A stretch of DNA of 64,000 nucleotides from Hevea brasiliensis (taxonomy: Eukaryota; Streptophyta; Magnoliopsida; Malpighiales; Euphorbiaceae): the NCBI RefSeq assembly GCF_030052815.1, contig NC_079493.1:60326691-60390690 (forward strand), given 5' to 3'. Shown piece by piece: positions 1-10,686 of this stretch. The translations under genes were made by a program, and so were the position numbers. The notes beneath the pieces are model-generated. The model was not told the DNA's origin. It worked only from the letters and a program-made list of their open reading frames with translations, and ran no database searches. The number at the start of each line of letters is the position of its first letter. The first letter of the stretch is position 1.

Positions 1-604
1 TTTATTAGTTAATTAAATGGATTGCTTGCATGTGATTGGTGGAGCTTTTAAATGACATCATAATGATGTCATATTTGGCATTTTATTGATTTTTCTTTTC
101 TAATCATTTTCAATTCAATTTTCAACAATATTTATTCACATTTTATGTCATAATAATTATTTACTCAACTGGACAAGTCGGCCAAAAATCGTCTCTGAAG
201 GCGAAATGACCAAAATGCCCTCCGTTTGGCTTAACGGGTCAAAATTGTCTGTACCGATTGTAAAATTTTTTTAAATATTTTCTTGGCATTCTAATGCCAT
301 AGGAACCTCAATGACCCTTCTCTGGAGTCCCAAAAATTATTTTATGAATTTTTCCCCGGGTCTAGGGCTCCTCGTTGCGAGAACCGTAACTTCCCTCTGG
401 GTTACCCATCGCTTGGGCACCGGCTCATTTGACTTGGTTGTATTTTATTTCTAAAATTTTTACTAAATTTTTATCATTAATATTTGAGGTAATTATGGTT
501 CCTCACTTTAGTTTAAATATTTTTCCAGAAGTTCTAGCTGTCCGGACCGACACCGGTCACCGGAACAGTAGAATGTACGGAGTTGCTACGGGGAGGGTGT
601 TACA
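1..604 (-). repeat. A0 3' LTR (partial)
   Basis: On the minus strand it begins TGTAACACCCTCC at 604 and runs off the window. It matches 5049-5652 base for base apart from about nine substitutions. It includes the conserved GC-rich block holding GGTCCGGAC-like and ACCGGTG-like sequence near the LTR start. Confidence 0.88.
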
Positions 605-616
605 ACTCTTCCCAAC
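605..616 (-). other. A0 polypurine tract
   Basis: On the minus strand a purine run (GGGAAGAGT) directly precedes the 3' LTR start. The same run precedes the 3' LTR of A1. It is the expected plus-strand primer for reverse transcription. Confidence 0.65.
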
Positions 617-619
617 TTA

Positions 620-1918
620 TTTAAATTTCGTCCGCGAAATTTACCTGACTTAAGTAATCGGGGAGTTGCTACCTCCTTGTCTCTTCACTTCCTTGTATCG
701 CCTCATCAGTGTCTGGGTTTGGCTCTTCCTGAGCTTCCATTGCATATACTTGTGGTGCCACCCTGACTTCGGGCTTTTCAATGGTCTCAGAAACAATCTT
801 CTGTGAAATGTCAGCCGTTTCTGCTCTACCCGATCTTTTACCCCTTTGAACTACAGGGGAAGGTCTATCAACTTGTACCGGAGCTATTGAACCACTCCTC
901 TGAGGGCAATCTCTTATGAAATGATCCGTAGCCCCTCACTTTAAACACTCTCCGATTAAATGACACTCCCCTCTGTGTCTTCTACCACAATGCATACATT
1001 CAGGCATTAGGGTTGATCCCCTTGTTATTGTGCCCGGGGAACTAGTTATAGATATTCCCATCTGGCCTCTGTGGCCCTGTGTCTGATCTTGTGAACTAGG
1101 ACCCTTAAACTTCTTACTATCAGTTGGTATATTTGACTGTCCTGGTCCAAATTCCCTCTTACGCTGCCTATCTTTCCTATTTTGTTCATTTATTCTCACT
1201 TTCTGCACTTTTTATGCATTTTCACTAACTTGGTGAAGTCTCAGGATCCCCAAGGCGATGATCATGATCTTTATATTATCATTTAATCCTCTTCAAATCT
1301 CTTACACCTTTCAGCTTCATTAGGGACTATCTCCCTTCCATAGCGGCTCAATCTTACGAATTCCTTCTCATACTCGGCCACCGATACCGTCTCGCCTCGT
1401 TAATAAACTCTCTTCTTCTCTCTTCCAGGTATACACTACCCACATATTTCTTCTTGAATTCGGAGAGAAAGAAGTCCCAAGTTACAGCTTCTGGCTGCAC
1501 TTCACTGGACACAGTGTTCCACCATTCATATGCATCGTCTTGTAGCAGAGATACAGCAGATTCCAAGTTTTGCTCTGGAGTGCAGTGGAGTTGTTTTAAA
1601 ACTCTGCCTTTTCTGTTCAACCAATTCTACCGCAATGTAATCATCTTCTCTCTTGCCATAGAAATCCACTGCTCCAAACTTTCTTAGCCTTTCCAGATGT
1701 GATTTCTGCTATGGAGCTGGTGGTGGTGGTGGTGCTGGCATTACCCCGGCCATTTGTCTAAAGAAATTGGCCATTTGCTGAAACATGGCCTGTGGAGGCT
1801 GAGCAGGCTCTACTTGAGCTGGCGGAGCAGATTCTCTCATGCCCCCAGTCTCAGCTGCTGCAGGTGGAGCATGACTCTCCACTTCCTCCTCGACTGCTCT
1901 CTGAGATGAAGGGTCCAT
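620..1918 (-). pseudogene. gag: A0 gag remnant fused to the last codons of integrase
   Basis: Gag would form the particle coat that packages element RNA. The start at 1918 opens with [16 protein letters not shown], identical to the A1 gag start at 53322. The retrotransposon-gag core ([19 protein letters not shown]) lies at about 1620-1354. A basic linker and CCHC-type knuckles (CMHCGRRHRGEC and a second with DHFIRDCP) lie at 1208-900. Frameshifts and stops split it into at least three open pieces (1918-1709, 1620-1354, 1208-936). Downstream, at about 690-700, the gag tail joins codons resembling the extreme C-terminus of the A1 chromodomain (SEET...), which marks a deletion of about 3.4 kb of pol relative to A1. 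Not functional as it stands. Confidence 0.8.
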
Positions 1919-2027
1919 ATCCTATTCAAAATAAGAAAGACAAACAGATCTGCATTAGTGTCACCTCGACTCTTACAAATGCAATGCATGGTATGGACAC
2001 AATCTAGGCCCAGAAACGCCTAAATCG

Positions 2028-2040
2028 TGCTCTGATACCA
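2028..2040 (-). other. A0 primer-binding site (initiator tRNA-Met)
   Basis: On the minus strand it reads TGGTATCAGAGCA, complementary to the 3' end of plant initiator-Met tRNA, five bases inside the 5' LTR boundary at 2046. Confidence 0.85.
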
Positions 2041-2665
2041 CTAAATGTGACACCCCTTACCCGACTACAGTGTAGCCGAGCAAGTTATGCCACTCAATTA
2101 AAGTGAGCACTCTATTTTATCTTAATTCATTTTTATTCTTCCTTTTGAATATAACTTGTGAAATATAATTTATTTTAGCCATTTATCAAAAGTATTATTT
2201 ATTTAAGGTTCCGAAAATTTTAAAGAAAATCCGGCGGAGTACCGGCTAAAAATGGAGAAAACAGTTCTTCGGAACCTGTGAAAAACACTTCCAATATTCA
2301 TATATTCGTATTCAATTACTCTCAAACTCCAATAATCATCATCTCAACATTTGTCAACCATTCATTTCTCAATTTCAATTCTCAATCATTCATCTCGTTT
2401 GATAGTCATGTAACAATCACAGATCAATATTCACTTTTCCATTTACAAACACAAATTTGCATTATTTACATGAAAATCAAAATACATTACATAAGTTTCA
2501 TTACATATGAAAAAAATCAAAATTTATTACAGAATGCCAAAATGACACCTAGTGTCCCACCAATGCATTGCAGAAGTTGAGGTGACACGGACACTATGCA
2601 GAACTATGAACTGCCTTACCGAATCTGTGGTCTACTGGGCCCTCTGTCCAAATCTTCAGTACCTA

Positions 2666-2708
2666 CGCATTGCAAAAGCGATGCGCTAAGCATAAAGCTT
2701 AGTGGTGC
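2666..2708 (-). other. Tandem hairpin pair in A0 LTR
   Basis: Stem 1 is CTAAGC pairing with GCTTAG (2686-2702, 5-base loop). Stem 2 is CGCAT/ATGCG plus GC/GC around a four-base loop (2666-2685). Equivalent structures with different stem sequences occur in the other gypsy LTRs of this window, so it is probably an RNA element of the LTR transcript. Confidence 0.6.
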
Positions 2709-3103
2709 CAATAATACAAGAAAATATAATATGCAAATAAAAATAATAATTTCCTTGCTATTGTGTTCATAAGAAATGAATAATTACAAACTTATTGTTT
2801 AGTCGAGGGCTAATCATGTTTTATGATATTAACTTCTTCATGCATTTTGTTAATTATTTTCTTCATGATCTTGAGCTTCTTTGTATTTTTGTAATCATTC
2901 ATGATACTTAATTTTCGTATTTTCTTTAATAATCAGTTCAATCACAGTTATACTTTTCCATGCCCAAGTAACCTATCTTGGACGATCGGATCGATAACGG
3001 GTCATTGGCACCGACACCGCGGTGCCTCGCCGTCATACCATGGGACGCAGAACGTCAACCATGTATGCGATCGATGGCTAAAGAGCCATGATATCACATA
3101 ATC

Positions 3104-3176
3104 GGGCATAAAAGCCATGAATACGGGCATAAAAGCCATGAATACGGGCATAAAGCCATGAATACAGCATAAAGCC
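3104..3176. repeat. 21-bp minisatellite in A0 LTR
   Basis: About 3.5 tandem copies of a unit beginning GGGCATAAAAGCCATGAATAC (spelled as GGGCATAAAAG then CCATGAATAC), the later ones 20 bp long. The array is not seen at the same place in A1. Confidence 0.85.
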
Positions 3177-4170
3177 TTTCGCGATCGCTAAAACAATACC
3201 CTATTGGCATGCCAACCTATCCAAACCAATCACATTAGGCCTACTAGGGCATTTTGCACTTTTAAGTTTCACAATTTTTGAATTTCAAGTTTTCATGTCA
3301 CTATTCATTTCATTAGTCAACTAAAATGTTGACTTTTGCATAAACAATAGGTACATTGGTTTTAGTACTCCCAACATACCACATTTTGTATTCAAAACTT
3401 GTTGGTTTTGGTCACTTTCTCAAAGCTTAGGTCATTTTGGCAAAATTGCCAATTTTTGGTTTTGGTGTCACTATTCACCTCATTGGTCAACAAAAATGTT
3501 GACTTTTGGATAGAAAATAGGTGTATTGGTTTTAACACCCCAAACATACCACATTTTGTATTTAAAACTTGTTGGTATTGGTTGCCAATACCATTTCTAA
3601 GCTTAATGCTAATTGAACAAAATTTTCAGATTTGGTGCTTCATCTTTACTGTTCCATTTGTTCTTTTTACAGTGGGAATTTGAGGAAATGGTAAACATGA
3701 AAGTTGTTCCTTATTCTGTCTAGTTAAATTTCCTTTTTTGAATCACTCAATTTGGAGTTTTGTAGCTCAAGTTATGGCCAAAATAAGTTTACTGTTCACG
3801 TGTACTGTTCATGTTGCACTTTTGGGTTTTGGCAGATTTTGGTCCAACTTTGGTCAGTAATTTGATCAAGTTAAGTTCATAATTTGGCCTAACTTTCTTC
3901 ATATGAAATGTTCTACTATGCCTTAGGTTTTCATCGGTTCACGAATCGCCTAAATCCGAGTTTTCTAGAGAGAGTTATAGTCATCCAAACATTACTGCTC
4001 AAATGAAAATTCTGGAAATCTCAGTATAGTAAACTTCACTTTGCTCAATGATTTGATTAGGTTAATGGCATAATTTAGATTGGTGTCCTTCATGAAAGTT
4101 GTTTGTCTATATCGAATCTTGTTGCTGTAAAAAGTTCAGGTCAATTGACCATATCTACAGTGAGTTATGG

Positions 4171-4196
4171 CCAAATGAACAGTTACTGTTCATTTG
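4171..4196. repeat. Long inverted repeat (hairpin) in A0 LTR
   Basis: The arms CCAAATGAACAG and CTGTTCATTTGG flank a 2-base centre, giving a near-perfect 26-base palindrome. Versions occur in most family A and B LTRs here (about 14278, 34380, 43550, 47758, 51538), and one arm is lost in the A1 3' LTR (about 59480). Confidence 0.8.
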
Positions 4197-5652
4197 GTCA
4201 TTTCTGCAGGGTCGCTTATGTGGTATCCGGATTGGGGCCAAGTTTTGGTCCTCTTGCTTTGGTCTTTTGGGCATGGTTTCTTCAGAAAAAATGTGCCATT
4301 ATAAGCCTAGTTTCATGTCCAATTGGACCAACACAGCCAAAGTTATGGCAGTCCAAGAGGACTGAAATTTCAGTCACCCTGCTGCACTCCTTAGGCAGCC
4401 TACACATTCACTTTGCCATGCTATATTTCAGTCCAAATTGTGTTCAACTTACCTAAAATGGTCACTAATTGACCATTAAAATGTTCTCTAACAATTTCCT
4501 AAGCCAATTCAAATTTTCACTCCTAAACCCTAGCTCAAAGTCATGGTTTTCACAATTTCTTTAGTTAACTCTTTCATTCTTTGTATATATATATGTATAC
4601 ACTTTAAACATAATTTCCAATTCACTCTAAGTCCATTAATACAATCAAACTCATTCCTTCCTTAGGGCTGCCAAAATTCAAGGGATGCATACACTTAACT
4701 TTTATTCATTTAATTTACAATTTCTCACTTATTTCAAGCTTCTAACATGGAATCAAAGAAATATATATATAAGTAGGCACTAACCTCACTTTAACCTCTT
4801 GTAGGGCAGATTTCTCCAAGCTAAAACTTCACTTTCCTTCACTTTCTAGGCTGCCAAACACTTCCCCAGAGGTAGAGACAAGTTTTTAGTGAAGGGACTT
4901 AGGAGAGTTTGTGGTAAAATAAGGATGAAAATGGAGCTTTGGTTGAGATTCAATGGAGGAAGAGGGGAGGGGATGTAAAACGTTTTTGAAGGAGAAGAAA
5001 GGGCTGCTGTTTTCTTTTTTTTAATTTCTTTGGTCCTTATTTGTCTCTTTTATTAGTTAATTAAATGGATTGCTTGCATGTGATTGGTGGAGCTTTTAAA
5101 TGACATCATAATGATGTCATATTTGGCATTTTGTTGATTTTTCTTTTTTAATCATTTTCAATTCAATTTTCAACAATATTTATTCACATTTTATGTCATA
5201 ATAATTATTTACTCAACTGGACAAGTCGGCCAAAAATCGTCTCTGAAGGCGAAATGACCAAAATGCCCTCCGTTTGGCTTAACGGGTCAAAATTGTCTGT
5301 ACCGATTGTAAAATTTTTCTAAATATTTTCTTGGCATTCTAATGCCATAGGAACCTCAATGACCCTTCTATGGAGTCCCAAAAATTATTTTATGAATTTT
5401 TCCCCGGGTCTAGGGCTCCTCGTTGCGAGAACCGTAACTTCCCTCTGGATTACCCATCGCTTGGGCACCGGCTCATTTGACTTGGTTTTATTTTATTTCT
5501 AAAATTTTTACTAAATTTTTCTCATTAATATTTTAGGTAATTATGGTTCCTCACTTTAGTTTAAATATTTTTCCAGAAGTTCTAACTGTCCGGACCGACA
5601 CCGGTCACCGGAACAGTAGAATGTACGGAGTTGCTACGGGGAGGGTGTTACA

Positions 5653-7162
5653 ATTATTACATGCCAGCTTAGAGATTAGTGATGAGGGGTAGACAGCAGT
5701 TGCGTGACATGTATAGCCAATATTGATTAATCAGATCATAATGGCTACTTAGAATGATGAAAGGTATCAGAAGCTATTGGAAGAAGTCAGGCAGGGTAAG
5801 AAACCTGAGTTCTTAGTTAGAGATGACGGTCTATTGCTACACCAGTGCAGAATATGTGTTCCTAATGATGTTAATTTGAGGAAGATCATTTTGAAGGACG
5901 CACATGAGTCTTCTTTTGCCATGCACCCTCGTGGCGCAAAAATGTATAGAGGGCTAAAGGAGCATTACTGGTGGATGGGTATGAAAAGAGATGTGGCAGA
6001 GTTTATTTCCAAATGCCTAACTTGTCAGTAAGTGAAGGCAGAGCATCAAGTACCAACTAGTTTGTTACATCCATTACCAGTACCAAAATGGAAATGGGAG
6101 AGAATAATGATGGATTTTGTGATGTGACTTCCGAGGACACAGAAGAGTTATGATGCAGTATGGGTCATTGTTGATAGACTAACCAAGTCTGCTCATTTTC
6201 TACCAGTCTGGATGGACTACAGTTTAGAAAGTTGGCCAAGTTGTACATCAATGAGATAATAAGATTGCATGGAGTGCCAGTATCCATCGTATCAGATAGA
6301 GATCCTAGGTTCACTTCTAGATTCTAGGGTAGTCTTCAGAGAGCCCTAGGAACTAGATTGAACTTCAGTACGACATTCCACCCACAGACAGATGGCCAGC
6401 TTGAAAGGGTAATTCAGATCTTGGAGGACATGCTACGGGCTTGTGTGATTGAATTTGAGGGCAGTTGGGACATACACTTGCCTTTGATTGAGTTTGCTTA
6501 CAACAACAGCTACCAATCAAGCATTGTGATGCCTCCATATGAAGCTTTGTATGGCAGAAAATGTAGAACCCCGTTATGTTGGGATGACATGGGTGAAAGA
6601 AAGATGATTGGGCTTGAAATTGTTCAGCAGACTAAGGAGAAAATCAGGGTGATCAGAGATCGACTTAAGGCTGCATCAGACTGTCAGAAGTCCTATGTTG
6701 ATCTGAAGAGAAGGGATATTGAATATGCAGTGGGTGACAAAGTATTCCTCAAGGTTTCCCCCTGGAAGAGGATTATGAGATTTGACAGAAAGGGGAAACT
6801 GAGTCCTCGTTTTATTGGGCCATATGAGATTCTGGAAAGAGTGGGTCCTTTGGCATATCGATTGGCACTACCTCTAGAATTGGAGAAGATACATAACGTC
6901 TTCCATGTGTCTATATTGAGGAGGTATTGATCAGAGCCATCTCATGTACTATCAGTAGAGGAAATTGAAGTGAGTCCAGACCTCACATATGAGTAAGAAC
7001 CCATAGGGATTCTAGCTTATGAGGTAAAGTAGCTACGGAACAAGCAAATACCATTGGTGAAAGTGCTGTGGAACCATCATTCGGGCCAAGAAGCTACTTG
7101 GGAACGAGAGGAGGACATGAGGAGCAACACCCACAGCTGTTTAGAGATTGATACTAGGTAAA
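5653..7162 (+). pseudogene. pol: B0 pol remnant: integrase and chromodomain-like tail
   Basis: Integrase joins element cDNA to chromosomal DNA. The HHCC zinc-binding segment is in 5777-6031 (HESSFAMHPRG then CLTCQ). The DDE core is fragmented from 6032 to 6357 ([22 protein letters not shown] visible). The C-terminal part from 6358 to 6930 contains [20 protein letters not shown] and [12 protein letters not shown], followed by a chromodomain-like tail ([13 protein letters not shown]) to about 7150. Stops occur at 5690, 5705, 5750, 6029, 6125, 6325, 6928, 6994 and 7030. Most of those that can be compared with B1 are CAG/CAA, TGG or CGA codons changed by one transition. Non-functional. Confidence 0.85.
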
Positions 7163-7184
7163 GTTTCGAGACGAAATTTATTTT

Positions 7185-7198
7185 AAGGGGGGGAGAAT
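7185..7198 (+). other. B0 polypurine tract
   Basis: AAGGGGGGGAGAAT directly precedes the LTR start TGTAACACCCC. This is the plus-strand primer site. The equivalent place in B1 has been altered. Confidence 0.8.
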
Positions 7199-10100
7199 TG
7201 TAACACCCCTATTTGCATAGCCTGGTATATTTCACTATCCTGATGACCGGTGTCGGTCCGGATAATTAAGGGTATTAGAACCACACTTAAAATAACTAGA
7301 TAAGCCATAAACAAAAATAATTAGCAATTGTCAATTAGTTAAGTATAAATAAGAAAAACAGAACATAAGAAGTTAAATGAGCCGAGAGTCACAACGATGG
7401 GTGACCTTCTCGAGAAGGACTGCAAAATCGATTTAAACTCAAATTTCAAATCGTAAAATGTGACGCTGCGGTCCTTAGGACTATTGTGAACACAATGGAA
7501 AAGAGAAAATCACGAAAAATAACTGTTAAGCCAGTCAAATAATTGGGTCAGGGATCCAGAAGAAATATTGAATTATTTGCAAATCGGATCGAACGAGCGA
7601 GGGGCAATCTGGTCAATTAACCCTGAGAGCTGACTCCTGACCTAACTGTCAAATAAAATCGGAGAAAAGAAAATTTCAAAATCGGGAATTAAATTAAAGA
7701 ACTAATAGAAAAATTAAAAAAAAAAAGAGAAAAAAAAGGAAAAGTAAAAAGTGATGACATCATGCATGACCTCATGCATGATGCAATAATTATTATAACT
7801 AAAGTTTATTTTATTTAAATTTTGGTCTTCCTAAGGGATAAACTAATAAAAGAGAAAAAAAAAATAAGAAAACACTCATCTTCCATTCCTTGCCGTCTCT
7901 CTCTCTCCCAAGCTCTCTCTTTTAAAATCCTCCATGAAAGCCTAAATTCAAGCTTTCAAACCTTCAAAGTAACCATAGATTTCCTCAAGTTTATTACTTA
8001 AAACTTGTTTTGGCAACTTGAAAAGAAGTTTGAGCAAGAAAGAAAGAAGAAAAGAAGAAGGGAATTAAAGATTGAAAATCAAAGGTTGAGGTTAGTGAGC
8101 AAACCTCCATCTCTTAGTTTAATTTCTATGATTTTGGTTCAAGTAGCTTAGATTTTAACTTAAAATTAAATGAAAATAATTATTAGATGACTAGAAGAAA
8201 ATTTGGCTAGCTAGGGTTTGTGATGATAATATATGAATTTGATTGAATAAATAATGTAGGTAAGTTTGAATGAGTTAAGGAAGCATGTGTATATGTGTTT
8301 AACTAGTTAAATGCCACAAATAGGTGAATTAGGGTTTGGCACCTAGGGTTTGGAATACAAAAATGTGTGAATGTGTTAAATAGTGTGTTAGACTTGGTTT
8401 GAGGTGAGAAATGGTCATTTGTGACCAATTGGAGTATGTTAGAAGTGTTGGAACCAAATGCAAATTCGGATTGCTTTGGGTCATGCTGCAGGCAGCAGGA
8501 CCAAGGTCCCTCAAAACTGAAAATTTACAAGTCCAATTAGTGTGTGGCCAATTGGGAATGAAAATAGACACAAAATAGAACATTTTCCATTTAGGAATCA
8601 TGCCCAAAAAGTGACCAAAACCTAGTGAAAAAATTGACCAAATTCAAATTTATGCAGTCTGACTTGTACAAAAATGACCAAATAAGCAGTATTTGTTCAT
8701 TTGGCCATAACTTGGGCTAGGTAGGTCTAAATGACTTGAAATTTTACCAGTGGACAGCTGAGATATAGACCTAAAACTTTCATGAAGAACATAAACCCAA
8801 ATTATGCCCTTAACCAAGTTATTTGGCTACCCAAAAGTTGGTGACCTAAAACTGCCAAAACCAATTTGGTGCCCAAAAATCTGGGTTAAGTCCAATCCGG
8901 CAGCTATGATTCAAATAGCTATAACTTGAGCTACAAAACTCCAAATGGAGTGATTCAAAAAGGAGAATAAAGATAAGACAATAGAGAACATTTTCTATGA
9001 AGAAAGTTTTATGAAATTCTAACAGAAAAATGACCAATGGAACAGTGCAACATAAGATACCAAAACTGAAAATTTGCAAATTTGCCTAAAAGACTTAGAA
9101 TTTGAGTAAACAACCAAAACCAACAAAATTAGTGACCAAAATGTGGTATGTGGGTGAATTTGAAATTCTCATACCTATTAAGCTTTAGAAGGTCGACAAA
9201 TTAACTTAAATAGTATCATGAATAGTAACTCGAAAACACAAATTTTAAAGAACGTCAAGTTTAGCATATTAAAGCTAGGTATAAGTGAATTTAAATTTAT
9301 TTTTGGACTAATGATGAGTTATGATACTGAAACACAGTGAAACTATGTGTTTCAGTGGAAAAGAACACCGGGAAAGAACCCGAGGAATCGAGTCAAGGCC
9401 AAGAGGCAACTCTTAAGGTTTGTGCACAACATCAACATGCTTTAAAATTCATTTACAAAGTGCATGAAATGTGTATTATGCTTTTGCTTTGAATTGTTGA
9501 AAGTTTATTTGTGTATATTTGAAATGGCAATGTTTAGTAAATTGTTAAGATAAGTTTTGAAACCACAGTGTCATAACCACATATTTGAACACCTCACTAG
9601 CATGACTAGTGGGGCTAATCAGTTTCGAATTTTGATTCCTTCTCTGGCTGAAGTGTTAAGGTGTGTGCCAGTAGAAGAAGAAAAAGAATGGGTTCCCATA
9701 TATTTGAGCTAGCTAGCCTTGTGATGTGACTTCTCCTTAGTCTCTGGCTATTGAGATTATATTTGTTTTGCATGGCATGATATAACTGTGTGTTTTTATG
9801 AAATGTGTTTTGAGACTTTTGAAATGAAATTGTTTGGTTTAAAATTTTATAAGTCATGTTTTGAATATATTGCTCATGTTTAATTTAAATTTTGAATAAA
9901 TGTGATTTAAATTCCGCATAAAGTTTATTTTAGTATGTTGTGCACCACTGAGTCCTAGTACTCAGCAATGGCTGTTATTGCTATCACAGATATAGAGACT
10001 AGAGGAGCAGCAGATTGAGCTGCTGAGGATTGAGGAACTACCTGCTTTGAAGCCATCGGCTATATTTTATACCTTGACTGTAAAAATTTATTTTGATATA

Positions 10101-10686
10101 TGTAATGTATGTAAAGGTATGGACATGTAAAACTGGTCTTGAGCAGTTTGTATAAAATTTGTAATAAATTTTAGTTTGGATTTTTCCTAATGTAAATTTT
10201 TAATATGATGTATATAAATTATTTTACATTTAATTACATATGAATGGAAGTATTTTATTTTAATTTGAATGAAAGTAATTAGTAATATTTTGGATGTTAT
10301 TTGAATTGGAAATTGTGGATTTGAATTTTTGGAAATTGAGAAATGATGTAGAAATTGGTTGGGAGGATTGTTGTGGAATTGATAAATAATTGAAAGTGTT
10401 TTTTTCAGGTATTTGAAGAACTGTTTTCTCAAAATACAGACGGCACTCTGCCAATATTTTTATAAAATTTGCGAAAAAATAAAACGGGCCAAAAATTTTA
10501 ACTAGTTTTCAACTTTAATTAAATGTTTTAATACCTATTAGAAAATGCTCACCACTTATAAAAGTAAGAAAATTGTCTTAAAATCCCTTTTAGGGTACTT
10601 AATGAGTTATCTGTAGGTGAAGTTCGGTAGTTCATTAGGTATACTACGGGATCATGTTATGCCTTACAGAGGGGTAAGGTGTGACA
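7199..10686 (+). repeat. B0 3' LTR, 3.5 kb
   Basis: It begins TGTAACACCCC and ends GGTGTGACA; the next bases are the copia leader. It holds a tandem hairpin pair near 9948-9990, the CAGACGGCACTCTG motif near 10438, and the module containing GGCCATAACTTG near 8700. A GT/AG-poor, AT-rich composition and lack of protein-like frames argue against genes inside. Confidence 0.85.
9948..9990 (+). other. Tandem hairpin pair in B0 LTR
   Basis: Stem 1 is CTGAGT pairing with ACTCAG (9948-9965). Stem 2 is weakened: bases that read CGAT...GTCG in B1 read CAAT...ATCA here, consistent with loss of CpG sites. See the linked finding on compensatory changes. Confidence 0.5.

Larger units (their letters stand above)
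1..5652 (-). mobile_element. A0: gag-only (TR-GAG type) Ty3/gypsy element, left end cut by window
   Basis: Read on the minus strand the order is 5' LTR (5652 to 2046), tRNA-Met primer site, gag remnant, polypurine tract, then the start of the 3' LTR (604 to 1). The two LTRs align over 604 bases (1-604 with 5049-5652) with about nine differences counted by eye, so the insertion is fairly recent. The internal region is only about 1.44 kb and lacks protease, RT, RNase H and nearly all of integrase. Gag and LTR are clearly the same family as A1 at 50075-61136. It sits inside the pol gene of B0: sequence to the right of 5652 continues a family B integrase region. The left target-site duplication lies outside the window. 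Confidence 0.85.
2046..5652 (-). repeat. A0 5' LTR, 3.6 kb
   Basis: The LTR is bounded by TGTAACACC at 5652 and GTGTCACA at 2046 (minus strand), the TG...CA form expected of LTRs. It carries a 21-bp minisatellite (3104-3176), a tandem hairpin pair (2666-2708), several copies of a degenerate module ending GAGTTATGGCC when read on the plus strand (3698-4350) and a 26-base inverted repeat (4171-4196). The open frames of about 90-120 codons inside it look like chance; no protein family is recognisable. Confidence 0.87.
5653..10686 (+). mobile_element. B0: 3' part of a Ty3/gypsy chromovirus (pol end plus 3' LTR)
   Basis: The segment starts inside pol exactly where A0 ends and runs through RNase H/IN remnants, a polypurine tract and a complete 3' LTR. 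Its pol aligns with the minus-strand B1 pol (38056-39992). The 5' half lies left of the window beyond A0. It is inserted in the 5' untranslated leader of C1: sequence after 10686 matches the copia leader around 22260-22320 in inverse orientation. Confidence 0.82.

Noticed and set aside
4103..4456. 117-codon open frame in the A0 LTR (and its relatives near 51254 and 59194, minus)
   Set aside because: Recurs only because the LTR module is repeated; frames are antisense or sense at random between copies and often broken, so not a conserved protein.
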